64,000 nucleotides of DNA from Bacteroidota bacterium (GCA_018266835.1 JAFDZP010000001.1:125283-189282); one strand, 5' to 3'. Counted from the first letter of the stretch, positions 1 to 8,450 are shown. Numbers and translations: made by a program. The notes: generated by a model from the sequence alone, not told the origin.

Positions 1-401
1 TGTAAATGTCACATTATTGTCACATTTTGAGCTAAGCTCAGTATAGTGTTTAGCGGAATCCTTTTTAACTTTTTCACTATTTAAAAATTGAATAGTCGCA
101 TTATTGTCACATTTCATTCCTCAACATTGAAAAAACAATATCCAATATTTTATTTTTAAAATTTTGATGGGTTTTTGACGGATTTTATTTTAGTTATGAG
201 TTATGAGTTACGAGTTATGGGATGTCCTTAGACTTATCGAATAACATTTAACTTTTCCCTATTTAAAATTTGAAACTTCACTATTTGAGCTGTACAAATA
301 TAATTATAAATGAAAAAGATTAAAAGAAATTCATCCCTATTAGCAGGTATAGGGAAAATTTTATAATTATATCCTAATTCTTTTCTTGTTATGTTTGCTA
401 T
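1..401. other. Intergenic region with short repeats
   Basis: No convincing gene is visible in these 401 bases. The stretch holds three copies of TGTCACATT (8-16, 19-27, 106-114), two of them inside a 16-base direct repeat CATTATTGTCACATTT at 12-27 and 99-114. It also holds two similar AT-rich segments near 66-92 and 250-274 (ACTTTTTCACTATTTAAAA-like), and four tandem TTATGAG-type heptamers at 194-221. A minus-strand reading frame at 234-503 overlaps the start of the next gene and has no recognisable protein character, so it is not called. Confidence 0.6.
194..221. repeat. Four tandem TTATGAG-like heptamers
   Basis: Four back-to-back 7-mers are seen: TTATGAG, TTATGAG, TTACGAG, TTATGGG. The unit matches the heptamers that flank the four-helix-bundle gene at 9411-9770 (ATTATGA and GTTATGA variants). 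No inverted partner array is visible nearby, so this is a solo array. It could be a remnant of an element like the one at 9396-9808, or an independent simple repeat. Confidence 0.7.
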
Positions 402-1181
402 ATGCTCAATATCGAAAACAAGCTCACTCTTGCCGCGGAAGAGGTAGCTCTTAAAAATTTCGAAAGCGCGATTGAATATATCGACGAAATTCTTGAAATT
501 CATCCTGCCAATAAAGATACTCTATGGCAGAGAATCCTAATTCCTTACAGGTATTACCTTGATATAATTTGTCACGATTTTAAGATAGAAGAGCAAATAG
601 CTTCAAGTGAAGGCTACGATATTGATTATGATCTCACTCCAAACGCAAAAAAAATTGCAGACCTGCGAAATCAAAGTCTCTACTACGCAAAAACATATTT
701 TCAGATATCGAATGAAAAAGAACGCAACGAGCTATTCATAAAAATTGATAAAGTTAGAATGATGCGTTTGTTTAGAAATGACCTGAACTATCTGCTTGAA
801 CTTGACGGAATTGCATTCGGCGCAAATGCTTATGTGAGCAAGTTAATCGTTGAGTATTGTAATAAAGTTTATCTGAATGACCTTAAGCATAAGTACGAAA
901 TTCCGCAGGGGATTATTGATATGAAAGCAGCTGCTGAGGCAAATCTTAAACAGGCAAATGCAGCAATGTTTCTGGAAGTGAATGAAAACTTTATGGATAC
1001 GAAAATCTGGATGGAAAAAATTTTAGCTGAAGACGAAGAAGAGAAGAAAAAAAAGAAAAAAGCTGAGGATAAGAAATTAAATAAGCCTAGATTAAATCCC
1101 ATTTATGTTTTTTCATTTCTGATTATTCTTGTAATTGTAATGTTCATAATCTTATATAAAATTCTTCAGAACTATACATGA
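402..1181 (+). CDS. TPR-like protein with C-terminal membrane anchor, function unknown
   Basis: A 259-residue protein. Residues about 10-45 (an AAEEVALKNFESAIEYIDEI-like stretch) read as one tetratricopeptide-type helical hairpin, followed by further charged helices. Near residue 205-225 there is a strongly charged run of Glu then Lys, and residues about 236-256 form one hydrophobic helix, so the protein is probably tail-anchored with its helical part in the cytoplasm. The ATG at 402 is the only reasonable start. The stop overlaps the ATG of the following acetyltransferase (ATGA), so the two are translationally coupled. No specific family is recognised; a scaffolding or protein-interaction role is inference from the TPR character only. 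Confidence 0.8.
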   Translation: MLNIENKLTLAAEEVALKNFESAIEYIDEILEIHPANKDTLWQRILIPYRYYLDIICHDFKIEEQIASSEGYDIDYDLTPNAKKIADLRNQSLYYAKTYFQISNEKERNELFIKIDKVRMMRLFRNDLNYLLELDGIAFGANAYVSKLIVEYCNKVYLNDLKHKYEIPQGIIDMKAAAEANLKQANAAMFLEVNENFMDTKIWMEKILAEDEEEKKKKKKAEDKKLNKPRLNPIYVFSFLIILVIVMFIILYKILQNYT

Positions 1182-1630
1182 TATTCCGTAAAGCAATACG
1201 TGAAGACCTTCCCTCAATTATTGAAATGCTTGCAAATGATTTTCTCGGAGCAACCAGAGAAAAATTTGAACTGCCACTGCCACAATCTTATTACGATTTT
1301 TTTGAACTTATAAATTCAGATTCATATCAGGAACTGACTGTTGCTGAAATCGATGGTGAAGTTATCGGTACAATGCAATTAACATTTCTGCCAAACTTAA
1401 ACTTCGGCGGAAGTATGCGGCTTCAGATTGAAAGTGTGAGAGTAAGAGATTCTTTAACAGGGAAGGGAATAGGAACGAAGATGATGGAGTACGCAATTGA
1501 AAAAGCTAAAGAAAAAAAATGCAGAATTGTTCAGCTCACAACAGATAAACGCCGGAAAGACGCTCACCGCTTTTATGAAAAGCTTGGCTTTACAGCTTCA
1601 CATGAAGGAATGAAACTGCATTTATATTAA
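1178..1630 (+). CDS. GNAT-family N-acetyltransferase
   Basis: A 150-residue single-domain GNAT protein, the usual length for the family. The acetyl-CoA pyrophosphate-binding loop is seen as LTGKGIGTKMMEYAI (around residues 93-107), where the canonical R/Q-x-x-G-x-G/A signature appears as T-G-K-G-I-G. The C-terminal AHRFYEKLGF motif is also typical. It would transfer an acetyl group from acetyl-CoA to an amine; the substrate cannot be read from sequence. Its ATG overlaps the stop of the TPR-like gene by four bases. It converges on the outer-membrane protein gene, leaving one base between the two. Confidence 0.92.
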   Translation: MIFRKAIREDLPSIIEMLANDFLGATREKFELPLPQSYYDFFELINSDSYQELTVAEIDGEVIGTMQLTFLPNLNFGGSMRLQIESVRVRDSLTGKGIGTKMMEYAIEKAKEKKCRIVQLTTDKRRKDAHRFYEKLGFTASHEGMKLHLY

Positions 1631-1631
1631 T

Positions 1632-2318
1632 TTACAGATCGTACTTCACACCTGCCAAAACTGAAAATGCATTGAAGCCTTCAGGATGGTCACTCCAATC
1701 TCTATCATCTTTTGATAATGATTTTTGCAAATCATATTTCATATCGAAGTTTAATCTTTTTCCAAGTTTTATATTAAATCCTACTCCGATGTTAAGACCA
1801 AATCTGATTGTATAATATTTATGATAATTTGAAGTATAGACAATCCCGCCGGAGTAAGTGGTTGTAGCGGAATAATTATCTACAAAACTTCCTTCCTGAT
1901 TTAAACCTGCCTGAAGATAAGGATTTACTTTGCTGTGTTTGCTTCCGGCATAATATCTCCCTCCGAATGAAAAAACAATTCTGTTTGTATATGGTTCATT
2001 AAAAGTCTGGTTGGATGAAGGATAATAGCCCATTAAATCATAGAAAGAAGTCTGAGTAAATTCATACAATCCTTTTATATAAATGGATAAATCACTGAAC
2101 TTAAAATATTCAATTTCAGTGGCAACAGAATTTATAAAATAATTTTTTTCATACACGGGCTTTTTACCGATATATGTGCCGGTATAAAATCCTATAGTGA
2201 AATAGTTCTTATCATATCTTTTATGCCGATGAGTATATTCACCGGAATCTTCATTCCGGTCCTGTGCAAATAAGCTAAAGTTTGTTAATATTAAAACAAA
2301 TAAAAATAATTTTTTCAT
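1632..2318 (-). CDS. Outer-membrane beta-barrel-like protein, paralogue 1
   Basis: A 228-residue secreted protein with an N-terminal signal peptide (KKLFLFVLILTNFSLFAQ; cleavage probably after Ala-Gln or just before Gln). The mature part has alternating hydrophobic/polar strands rich in Tyr, Phe, Gly and Asn and ends in a hydrophobic strand, VLAGVKYDL, as expected of an outer-membrane beta barrel. It is clearly paralogous to the gene immediately upstream (2326-2979): both begin the mature part with AQDR, then YFxIGxYxG, a shared YIKGLYEF segment, GxRYY, PYxQxGL and a final GxKY-L. The gap between them is 7 bases, so they share a transcript. Ligand or role unknown. Confidence 0.85.
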   Translation of the reverse strand: MKKLFLFVLILTNFSLFAQDRNEDSGEYTHRHKRYDKNYFTIGFYTGTYIGKKPVYEKNYFINSVATEIEYFKFSDLSIYIKGLYEFTQTSFYDLMGYYPSSNQTFNEPYTNRIVFSFGGRYYAGSKHSKVNPYLQAGLNQEGSFVDNYSATTTYSGGIVYTSNYHKYYTIRFGLNIGVGFNIKLGKRLNFDMKYDLQKSLSKDDRDWSDHPEGFNAFSVLAGVKYDL

Positions 2319-2325
2319 ATGGGTT

Positions 2326-2979
2326 TTATAAATTATATTTTAAACCAATTAGTGCTGAATATCCGGGTTTATGGTAGTTGTCTTTTCCAACGTATTGATA
2401 AACATCAGCCTGCATATCAACGGAGATTTTTTTATTTAGTTTTATTTTTCCTCCCACTCCAAAATCGAGTGAAAGATATTCATCAAAATAAGCTTTGCTT
2501 TTGTAAATTGAGTAACTTCCTATGCCGTCATTTAATTTGTACGAATAATCTCCCATATAAGAAGTTTCATGACTAAGGCCGCCTTGAAAATAAGGTGAAA
2601 CATTGCCATCAGTTAAATAATACCTTGCACCAAAATTAAATAAAAAAGAAAATGTATTAGGTTCCTTTACGTCAGTAAAGGTAAAATACTCTGCCTCCTG
2701 GTAGTAAAAAAGTTGTTTAATATCATGGGAGACAAATTCATATAGACCTTTTATATAAAATCCCCAGTTTTTTGTTTTCCGATATTCAATTTCACCTGAG
2801 ATTGAGTTAACCGGTCCCAGAGTTACATTAAAAGAATTGCTGACATGGCCTCCGCCATATAACCCTATTGAAAAATAGTCTCTTGAATGGTTTATTTCCT
2901 TTGTATCATTAACGTCCCGGTCCTGGGCAAATAAAGTGAAACTTACTATAGAAAATAATAATAAGAATAGGGGTTTCAT
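2326..2979 (-). CDS. Outer-membrane beta-barrel-like protein, paralogue 2
   Basis: A 217-residue secreted protein, first gene of a two-gene tandem with its paralogue at 1632-2318. It has a signal peptide (KPLFLLLFSIVSFTLFAQ) and a mature part made of probable amphipathic beta strands ending in ALIGLKYNL. Shared landmarks with the neighbour are AQDR, YFSIGLYGG, YIKGLYEF, GARYY and PYFQGGL. Divergence is high enough that this is an old duplication. Membership of the general OmpA/porin-like barrel superfamily is inferred from pattern, not from a diagnostic motif. Confidence 0.85.
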   Translation of the reverse strand: MKPLFLLLFSIVSFTLFAQDRDVNDTKEINHSRDYFSIGLYGGGHVSNSFNVTLGPVNSISGEIEYRKTKNWGFYIKGLYEFVSHDIKQLFYYQEAEYFTFTDVKEPNTFSFLFNFGARYYLTDGNVSPYFQGGLSHETSYMGDYSYKLNDGIGSYSIYKSKAYFDEYLSLDFGVGGKIKLNKKISVDMQADVYQYVGKDNYHKPGYSALIGLKYNL

Positions 2980-3085
2980 AGATTTATTTTAGTTTTCTTC
3001 AAGATAATCAATATATTATATAAAATCTATTTTGAATAATTCATCTTTGAATAGTATTAATTTTATAAATTAATTATTTTAAAAT

Positions 3086-3643
3086 ATGCCGGATACTTTT
3101 ATATATGGATTGATAGGAGCAGGGATTGCATTCCTTTTCTTAGTGCTTGTAAAATTATTTTCAGGAAGAGAAAAAAAATCAAAAGTATACTCTATCCCCA
3201 GAGATCAGCAGATATTTGCTCAGTCAACGGAGATATACGACTCTTCACTTGAAACAAAAAAGCATATCCGCTCAGCCGCTAAAAATATTAAGATGGTGGG
3301 GGAGATAGTTCCAATGATAGAATCAGGTAATAAAATTGATGCGATAAAATATGTTCAGCAGAAAGAACAACTGAGCCTGCATGATGCAAAAGCATTTGTA
3401 GATGAAGCTGAAGAAATAATGCACAGAATGCCGAGCTTGTTTAAATTCTCTTCCAATGGAGAAGAGAAAAAAGAAGTATTTGAAAACAATCTCTCTCAGC
3501 TTGAAACAAAAATGAAAGTACTTATTGAAAATGGCAATCTCATTACTGCAATCAAGTTATACAGGGAATCGTCAGGTGTCGGACTTGCAGAAGCAAAAGA
3601 GTACTGCGAAGAATTTGCCCGAAGAAACAATATTAAGATTTAA
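3086..3643 (+). CDS. Membrane-anchored protein with two L7/L12-C-terminal-like repeats
   Basis: A 185-residue protein with an N-terminal membrane helix (residues about 5-24, ending before a basic GREKKSK stretch), a linker, and two copies of a roughly 40-residue helix-rich unit: residues about 70-112 (MIESGNKIDAIKYVQQKEQ then LHDAKAFVDE) and 142-182 (LIENGNLITAIKLYRESSG then LAEAKEYCEE). The pattern I-x-x-G-N/K-x-I-x-A-I-K-x-Y/V-R/Q, then L-x-x-A-K-x-x-V/C-E, matches the C-terminal domain of ribosomal protein L7/L12, which recurs in bacterial proteins outside the ribosome. Function is unknown; a protein-binding role at the membrane is inference. It stands alone between the divergent porin pair and mgtE. 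Confidence 0.85.
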   Translation: MPDTFIYGLIGAGIAFLFLVLVKLFSGREKKSKVYSIPRDQQIFAQSTEIYDSSLETKKHIRSAAKNIKMVGEIVPMIESGNKIDAIKYVQQKEQLSLHDAKAFVDEAEEIMHRMPSLFKFSSNGEEKKEVFENNLSQLETKMKVLIENGNLITAIKLYRESSGVGLAEAKEYCEEFARRNNIKI

Positions 3644-3757
3644 TCCTCTCTGAATATTTAATCAAACATTTACCGTTTTAAATTGAAACTCCGCCTTGTA
3701 ATTGATAACTTGCAAGACTTCAAATTTATTTTTTCCAGTCAATACCGGATTAATTAA

Positions 3758-5158
3758 TTGTCAAAAGAAAATACATATAAATCAGTTCTTGAAGTTGATA
3801 AAGAGATATTAGAGAATATCACCGGACTTATACATGATAAGTCAGATGGTGCGCTTCGTAATATCGTCGCCGACTTATATGATTTTGACATTGCAGTTAT
3901 CATTGAAAATCTGGAAGAAGATGATGACGCATTCTATCTCTTCTCTTTGCTGGACCATGAAACTGCAAGTAATGTTCTGCTTGAGCTATCCGATGAAAGA
4001 AAAGATGAGATTGTAGAGCGGCTTGAAGGCAAAAAGCTTAGCTCCATCGTAAGCGAGATGTATTCCGATGATGCTGCTGACTTTGTAAGCGAGCTTGATG
4101 ATAAAGAGAAGCATGAAGTTCTTCAGAACTTAGACTCGATTGATAAAGAAGATTCACAGGAAGTACGTGAGCTGCTTCAGTATGATGAGAATACTGCCGG
4201 CGGTATTATGGCTAAGGAGTTTGTTGTCATTCACTGCAACAGAACAGTAGCCGAGGCAATAGAAGAGATACAGCAGCAGGCTGATGAAGTTGACCAGCTT
4301 TATAACGTTTGGGTTGTTGAAGATGATAATAAACTTGTGGGAATAATTTCTCTCAAGAGAATTATTATCCTGATGAAAGAACCGGATAAAATTATTAACG
4401 ATGTAATGAATCCCGATGTTATATCTGTCCGCGCCGATGTTGACCAGCAGGAAGTTGCGAATATTTTCAGAAGCTATGATCTTGTGTCATTGCCCGTAGT
4501 TGATTTGCACGGAAGAGTAATTGGTAAAATTAGCTCTGACGATATCATGGACGTTATGGAAGAAGAATACTCTGAAGACGTTGCAAAGATGGTTGGTTCC
4601 GATTCTGAAGAGCTTGAAAAAAAATCTCCGTTCCAGATTGCGAAGTTAAGGCTGCCGTGGGTATTGATTACACTCGGTATAGAATTCATAGGCGGATTTG
4701 TAATCGCTTCTTACGATGAAACACTTCGCAAAGTAATATTACTCGCATCATTTATGCCCGTTATCTCAGCAATAGCAGGGAACACCGGACTGCAATCCGC
4801 GGCTATAGTTGTGCGCGCACTTGATACAGGCTTGATAAGTTTAGACAGATGGTTTGAACCGGTTAAAAGACAATTGCAGACTACTACCATAATAGGATTT
4901 GTTGTCGGAATAATTGTTGCATGCATCGGTTATATGTGGGAAGATACGAATAAATTTCTGTTCGGTCTTACTGTCGGGATTTCAATGTTTATATCAATTA
5001 ATCTATCCGGAGTAGTCGGAACAATTTTTCCTTTCTTATCTAAAAAAATGGGATTCGATCCCGCAATAACTTCAGGTCCGTTTGAAACAGCATTTCAGGA
5101 TGTGATTGGTGTTTCAATATTTCTTACACTTGCTACATATCTTTTAACCCATTTATAA
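3758..5158 (+). CDS. mgtE: Magnesium transporter MgtE
   Basis: A 466-residue inner-membrane Mg2+ channel/transporter of the usual MgtE length and order: a cytoplasmic acidic N domain of helical repeats (residues about 15-135, with SDDAADFVSEL), two CBS domains (about 140-265), the connecting plug helix, and five membrane helices (about 290-466) including the conserved GNTGLQSA segment and the Gly/Pro-containing pore helix. In the family the N and CBS domains sense cytoplasmic Mg2+ and close the pore. The start is a TTG at 3758 (TTG TCA AAA GAA); no in-frame ATG exists before the N domain. No M-box-like leader could be recognised in the 114 bases upstream. A TTG-started PAP2 gene follows after 25 bases. 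Confidence 0.96.
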   Translation: MSKENTYKSVLEVDKEILENITGLIHDKSDGALRNIVADLYDFDIAVIIENLEEDDDAFYLFSLLDHETASNVLLELSDERKDEIVERLEGKKLSSIVSEMYSDDAADFVSELDDKEKHEVLQNLDSIDKEDSQEVRELLQYDENTAGGIMAKEFVVIHCNRTVAEAIEEIQQQADEVDQLYNVWVVEDDNKLVGIISLKRIIILMKEPDKIINDVMNPDVISVRADVDQQEVANIFRSYDLVSLPVVDLHGRVIGKISSDDIMDVMEEEYSEDVAKMVGSDSEELEKKSPFQIAKLRLPWVLITLGIEFIGGFVIASYDETLRKVILLASFMPVISAIAGNTGLQSAAIVVRALDTGLISLDRWFEPVKRQLQTTTIIGFVVGIIVACIGYMWEDTNKFLFGLTVGISMFISINLSGVVGTIFPFLSKKMGFDPAITSGPFETAFQDVIGVSIFLTLATYLLTHL

Positions 5159-5183
5159 CTCTGATTAATTTTAATATCAATTA

Positions 5184-6131
5184 TTGATTGAAGATTTTAA
5201 AAATAGGTTACGATATTTAGAAGCCCCCGATAAAGCAAATCAGATCTTCCTTCTTATACTCAGCATTTTAAGTTTGTTCATTCTTCCTATCATGGGAAAA
5301 TTTATAATGATTGCTGTAAATTTTCTGCTGGGAATCGTTATAGTATATTGCGTAAGCATTTACGAAAAGAAGGATGACTTCGCAAAGAAGAAGCCCGGAG
5401 TTGCCCGCTTTATAAGATTTTTTTATCCGATATTGATGGTGCTGTTCTGTTTTAAACAGGTTTATTATCTGATGTTGTACTCAAGTCCCGTGCTGTATGA
5501 TAGCTACCTTGCAAATATTGACAGAGCGATTTTCGGAGTTGATCCGACTACAATGTCTCTCCACTTTAATCACCCGTGGTTCACTGAGTTCATACAAATA
5601 ATATACGGTATTTTTTATCTGATGCCTGTAATTTTCGCAATGGAGTTATACCTGTGGCACAGATATGAAGAGTTGAAGTATGCTATGTTCGTAGTATTCG
5701 TTGGCTTTTATCTTTCGTTCCTGGGTTACTTGCTAGTGCCTGCAATTGGACCAAGATTTACAATTCATGATTTTAATTCTATTAACACTGAGCTTCCGGG
5801 AATATTTTTTGCAAAGCTGCTAAGGCAGGTGATTGATTTCGGTGAGTCGATTCCGGTGGGAGTATCGAATCCTGAGGCTTTTGCTCAGCGTGATGCGTTT
5901 CCTTCGGGACATACAATTATGATTGTGCTAATTACTTATCTCTCAAGAAAAATCCGTTCAAATACTTTTTATTTTTATCTGCCTTATGCATGTCTCATGA
6001 TTTTTTCAACTGTATATCTCCGTTATCATTACGTTGCAGATTTGCTCGGAGCAGTACCCTTCATTCTTGTAACAATTCTCATCGCCCACTTTGTTTATAA
6101 AAATAAAAATATAAACTTTAGAAGTATTTAG
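5184..6131 (+). CDS. PAP2-superfamily membrane phosphatase
   Basis: A 315-residue integral membrane protein with about six to eight hydrophobic helices and the PAP2 acid-phosphatase motifs: FPSGHT at residues about 239-244 (catalytic His243) and YLRYHYVAD at about 278-286 (His282, Asp286). A weaker first motif may be GPRFTIHD near residue 192. Family members remove phosphate from membrane lipids such as phosphatidate or undecaprenyl diphosphate, or transfer head groups as in inositol-phosphoceramide-synthase-like enzymes; the exact substrate is not clear. The TTG at 5184 is taken as start. The 3' end overlaps the 3' end of the convergent hemW gene by 14 bases. Confidence 0.88.
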   Translation: MIEDFKNRLRYLEAPDKANQIFLLILSILSLFILPIMGKFIMIAVNFLLGIVIVYCVSIYEKKDDFAKKKPGVARFIRFFYPILMVLFCFKQVYYLMLYSSPVLYDSYLANIDRAIFGVDPTTMSLHFNHPWFTEFIQIIYGIFYLMPVIFAMELYLWHRYEELKYAMFVVFVGFYLSFLGYLLVPAIGPRFTIHDFNSINTELPGIFFAKLLRQVIDFGESIPVGVSNPEAFAQRDAFPSGHTIMIVLITYLSRKIRSNTFYFYLPYACLMIFSTVYLRYHYVADLLGAVPFILVTILIAHFVYKNKNINFRSI

Positions 6132-7236
6132 CCATAATTTCATCAGTAAGTTTGTATCCGCTTTCAGTCAGTTTAAATTCTTTTTCTAATATAATTCCTA
6201 ATCGGTTTCTTTGTAAATCATTTATTGAATGCTCATAGTCTTCGTAAAAATTTGTATTGAAGAATTTTTTATACCGTTCAAAATTTACTCCCGTGCTTCT
6301 TAAAGCCAGCATAATAAATTCCATCTTCATCATTTTTTCATCAAGATTAATTTCATTTTCAATCGGGAGCTTTCCATCCTGTAAATATATATTGTATTTT
6401 ATTATATCGCGGAAATTATTCCATCTCTTGCCATTATGAAGTGAGTGCGCAGAGGGACCGAAGCCAATGTAATTTTCATAGTTCCAGTATTTCAGATTAT
6501 GTTTAGATTCATAACCCGGTTTTGCATAGTTAGATACTTCGTAATGATTGAAGCCATGCTTTATCAGAAATTCCGATACATATGAATATAAATCTGATTC
6601 AACGGAATCTTCATTCTGCTTCACTAAATTTTTCTGAAGCAAAGTAAATAGCTTAGTTTGCTCTTCGAAGATTAAAGTATATGCAGATACGTGCGGAATA
6701 TTCAGCTCAATAACTTTATTAAGCGAGTATTCAAGGTTTTCTTTTGTCTGATTAGGCAGGGAATATATTATATCGCAGCTGACATTATCAAAAACTTTTC
6801 TGCATTCACGAATTACGCTCTCAGCCTGCTCAGCCGTATGCATTCTTGTTAAGAACTTTAACTCTTCATCTATAAATGACTGCACTCCGAAGCTGAAACG
6901 GTTTATTCCTGCTTCTTTATATTTCTGAAAATCTGCTTCAAAAAAATCTTCGGGATTTGCCTCAATTGTAACTTCGGAATTTTCCGATACAATGAAATTA
7001 TATTTTAACGTATCAATTATTTCTTTTAACCTTTCCGGCGGGAGCAGGGAAGGCGTACCTCCTCCGAAAAAAATAGTATCGTATTTTTCTTCTTTATATA
7101 ATTGCGCAGTGAGTTCAATTTCTTTTAACAAATTTGTAACAAATTTATCAACGATGTTTAAATTCGTTACAAGATAAAAGTCACAGTAAGTGCATTTGCG
7201 TCTGCAGAAGGGAATATGTATATAAAGTCCTGACAA
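6118..7236 (-). CDS. hemW: HemW-like radical SAM protein (coproporphyrinogen-oxidase-like, heme chaperone family)
   Basis: A 372-residue radical SAM protein. The N terminus LYIHIPFCRRKCTYCDF carries the 4Fe-4S CxxxCxxC motif (Cys11, Cys15, Cys18), followed by FFGGGTPSLL, a SAM-binding GGGTP motif, EANPE, and NRFSFGVQSF. The C-terminal HemN_C region contains GFGPSAHS. HemW proteins bind heme and insert it into haemoproteins and are often mis-named oxygen-independent coproporphyrinogen III oxidase; a true HemN usually carries an N-terminal extension and an additional Cys that are absent here. The TTG start at 7236 gives the normal family N terminus (SGLYIHIP). Convergent overlap with the PAP2 gene is 14 bases. 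Confidence 0.93.
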   Translation of the reverse strand: MSGLYIHIPFCRRKCTYCDFYLVTNLNIVDKFVTNLLKEIELTAQLYKEEKYDTIFFGGGTPSLLPPERLKEIIDTLKYNFIVSENSEVTIEANPEDFFEADFQKYKEAGINRFSFGVQSFIDEELKFLTRMHTAEQAESVIRECRKVFDNVSCDIIYSLPNQTKENLEYSLNKVIELNIPHVSAYTLIFEEQTKLFTLLQKNLVKQNEDSVESDLYSYVSEFLIKHGFNHYEVSNYAKPGYESKHNLKYWNYENYIGFGPSAHSLHNGKRWNNFRDIIKYNIYLQDGKLPIENEINLDEKMMKMEFIMLALRSTGVNFERYKKFFNTNFYEDYEHSINDLQRNRLGIILEKEFKLTESGYKLTDEIMAKYF

Positions 7237-7290
7237 TTTTATTTTAAAGTTTAATCATAATATTTATTTTAAAATGCAAAGGATATAAAA

Positions 7291-7320
7291 AAAGCTATGC
7301 GCATTTCTACGAATAGCTTT
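7291..7320 (-). terminator. Rho-independent terminator after terC
   Basis: An inverted repeat AAAGCTAT (7291-7298) / ATAGCTTT (7313-7320) is followed, on the minus strand, by a run of seven T (the A run around 7287-7293). It lies about 30 bases beyond the terC stop. One mismatch, then two more GC pairs, could extend the stem inward. Confidence 0.75.
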
Positions 7321-7349
7321 ATAGGGTACCTTTATTAAACAAGAACCTG

Positions 7350-8315
7350 TTATTGTTTTTCAGTCAGTCCATTCAATTGCACTCTTGGTTTTTTCTTCGG
7401 AAATATCAACGAGAAAATTACAGATAAAGCTAAAATTCCTGCGATAACTATAAGTGAAATCTCTGTTGCGATAACACCTTTATCCAATAACATTTTAGTG
7501 CCGACAAATGAAAGAATAACTGCCAGTCCGTAATTCAAGTAATGGAATAAGTGCATTATTCCGGCTAATGCAAAATATAAAGCGCGCAAACCTAATATTG
7601 CAAACACGTTTGAAGTATATACAATAAAAGGGTCATTTGAAATTGAAAGAATAGCAGGGATAGAGTCAACCGCAAAAATCAAATCAGTTGTTTCAATAAG
7701 AACTAATACAGCGAATAAAGGTGTCGCATATTTCACCTTATCTTTCTTTACGAAAAATTTATCGCCTACAAATCCCGGAGTCATTCTAAAAAATTTTTTA
7801 GTCAGCTTCAGAACAGGATTATCTTCAGGGTGCATTTCCTTATCTTTCTGAACCGCAATTTTTATCCCTGTAAAAATTAAGAATGCGCCGAAGACATAGA
7901 CTATCCATTCAAATTTATTAATCAAAGCAACGCCGGCAAAAATAAATACAACACGCATAATTAATGCTCCAAGAATTCCCCAGAACAATACTTTGTGCTG
8001 ATACTCGCTTGGAACTTTGAAGTATCCGAAAAGCAAAACAAACACAAATACATTATCAACGCTAAGTGATTTTTCAATAAGATAACCCGTCAGAAATTTC
8101 ATAGTTACATCTGTGTGGTCATAAGCTCCCTGATAAATCCAGCCCATCCAGAGCATTAAAGCAAAAATTAATGCAAATGCTATCCATACACCGCTCCATA
8201 TAAGTGCTTCTTTTATCTCAACTTTATGTGATTTTTTGTGAAATACTCCTAAATCCAATGCGAGCATTCCAACTACAAATATATTAAAAAGAATCCAGTG
8301 AAAACCTGTATCCAA
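7350..8315 (-). CDS. TerC/Alx-family integral membrane protein
   Basis: A 321-residue membrane protein of the TerC family (tellurium resistance/Alx), with about eight to nine hydrophobic helices and the acidic intramembrane signature residues: ALDLGVFH near residue 20, EKSLSVDNVFVF near residue 80, and ETTDLIFAVDSIPAIL near residue 210. Family members such as Alx and MeeY/MeeF are implicated in manganese export and in metallating exported proteins. The start is a TTG at 8315. No yybP-ykoY-type manganese riboswitch could be recognised upstream. It is transcribed on its own, between the lepB terminator and its own terminator. Confidence 0.93.
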   Translation of the reverse strand: MDTGFHWILFNIFVVGMLALDLGVFHKKSHKVEIKEALIWSGVWIAFALIFALMLWMGWIYQGAYDHTDVTMKFLTGYLIEKSLSVDNVFVFVLLFGYFKVPSEYQHKVLFWGILGALIMRVVFIFAGVALINKFEWIVYVFGAFLIFTGIKIAVQKDKEMHPEDNPVLKLTKKFFRMTPGFVGDKFFVKKDKVKYATPLFAVLVLIETTDLIFAVDSIPAILSISNDPFIVYTSNVFAILGLRALYFALAGIMHLFHYLNYGLAVILSFVGTKMLLDKGVIATEISLIVIAGILALSVIFSLIFPKKKPRVQLNGLTEKQ

Positions 8316-8412
8316 TATATCTCCATTTAATTTTGGTATTATTTAAAGCAACAAAGAAGAGGAAGGATTGGTTCAAATTTATGAAGAAAAATTTTCGCGG
8401 GTTTTTATAAAA

Positions 8413-8450
8413 AAAACTCTGATTTCATTAAATAATAAAATCAGAGTTTT
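8413..8450 (-). terminator. Rho-independent terminator after lepB
   Basis: A perfect 13-base inverted repeat AAAACTCTGATTT (8413-8425) / AAATCAGAGTTTT (8438-8450) has a 12-base loop. On the minus strand the stem is followed by a T run from the A tract at 8411-8416. It lies 24 bases past the lepB stop and separates lepB from terC. Confidence 0.85.

Noticed and set aside
234-503. Minus-strand open frame of 89 codons overlapping the first gene
   Set aside because: It overlaps the start of the better supported TPR-like gene, contains the leader region, and has no recognisable domain or start context.
2319-2576. Plus-strand open frame of 85 codons antisense to the second outer-membrane protein
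   Set aside because: Lies opposite a well-supported signal-peptide-bearing gene and has no domain or start context.
3644-3757. Possible M-box magnesium riboswitch before mgtE
   Set aside because: The 114-base leader is too short and shows none of the conserved M-box sequence blocks or a terminator.
8316-8412. Possible yybP-ykoY manganese riboswitch before terC
   Set aside because: No conserved yybP-ykoY segments are visible; the only strong structure there is the lepB terminator.
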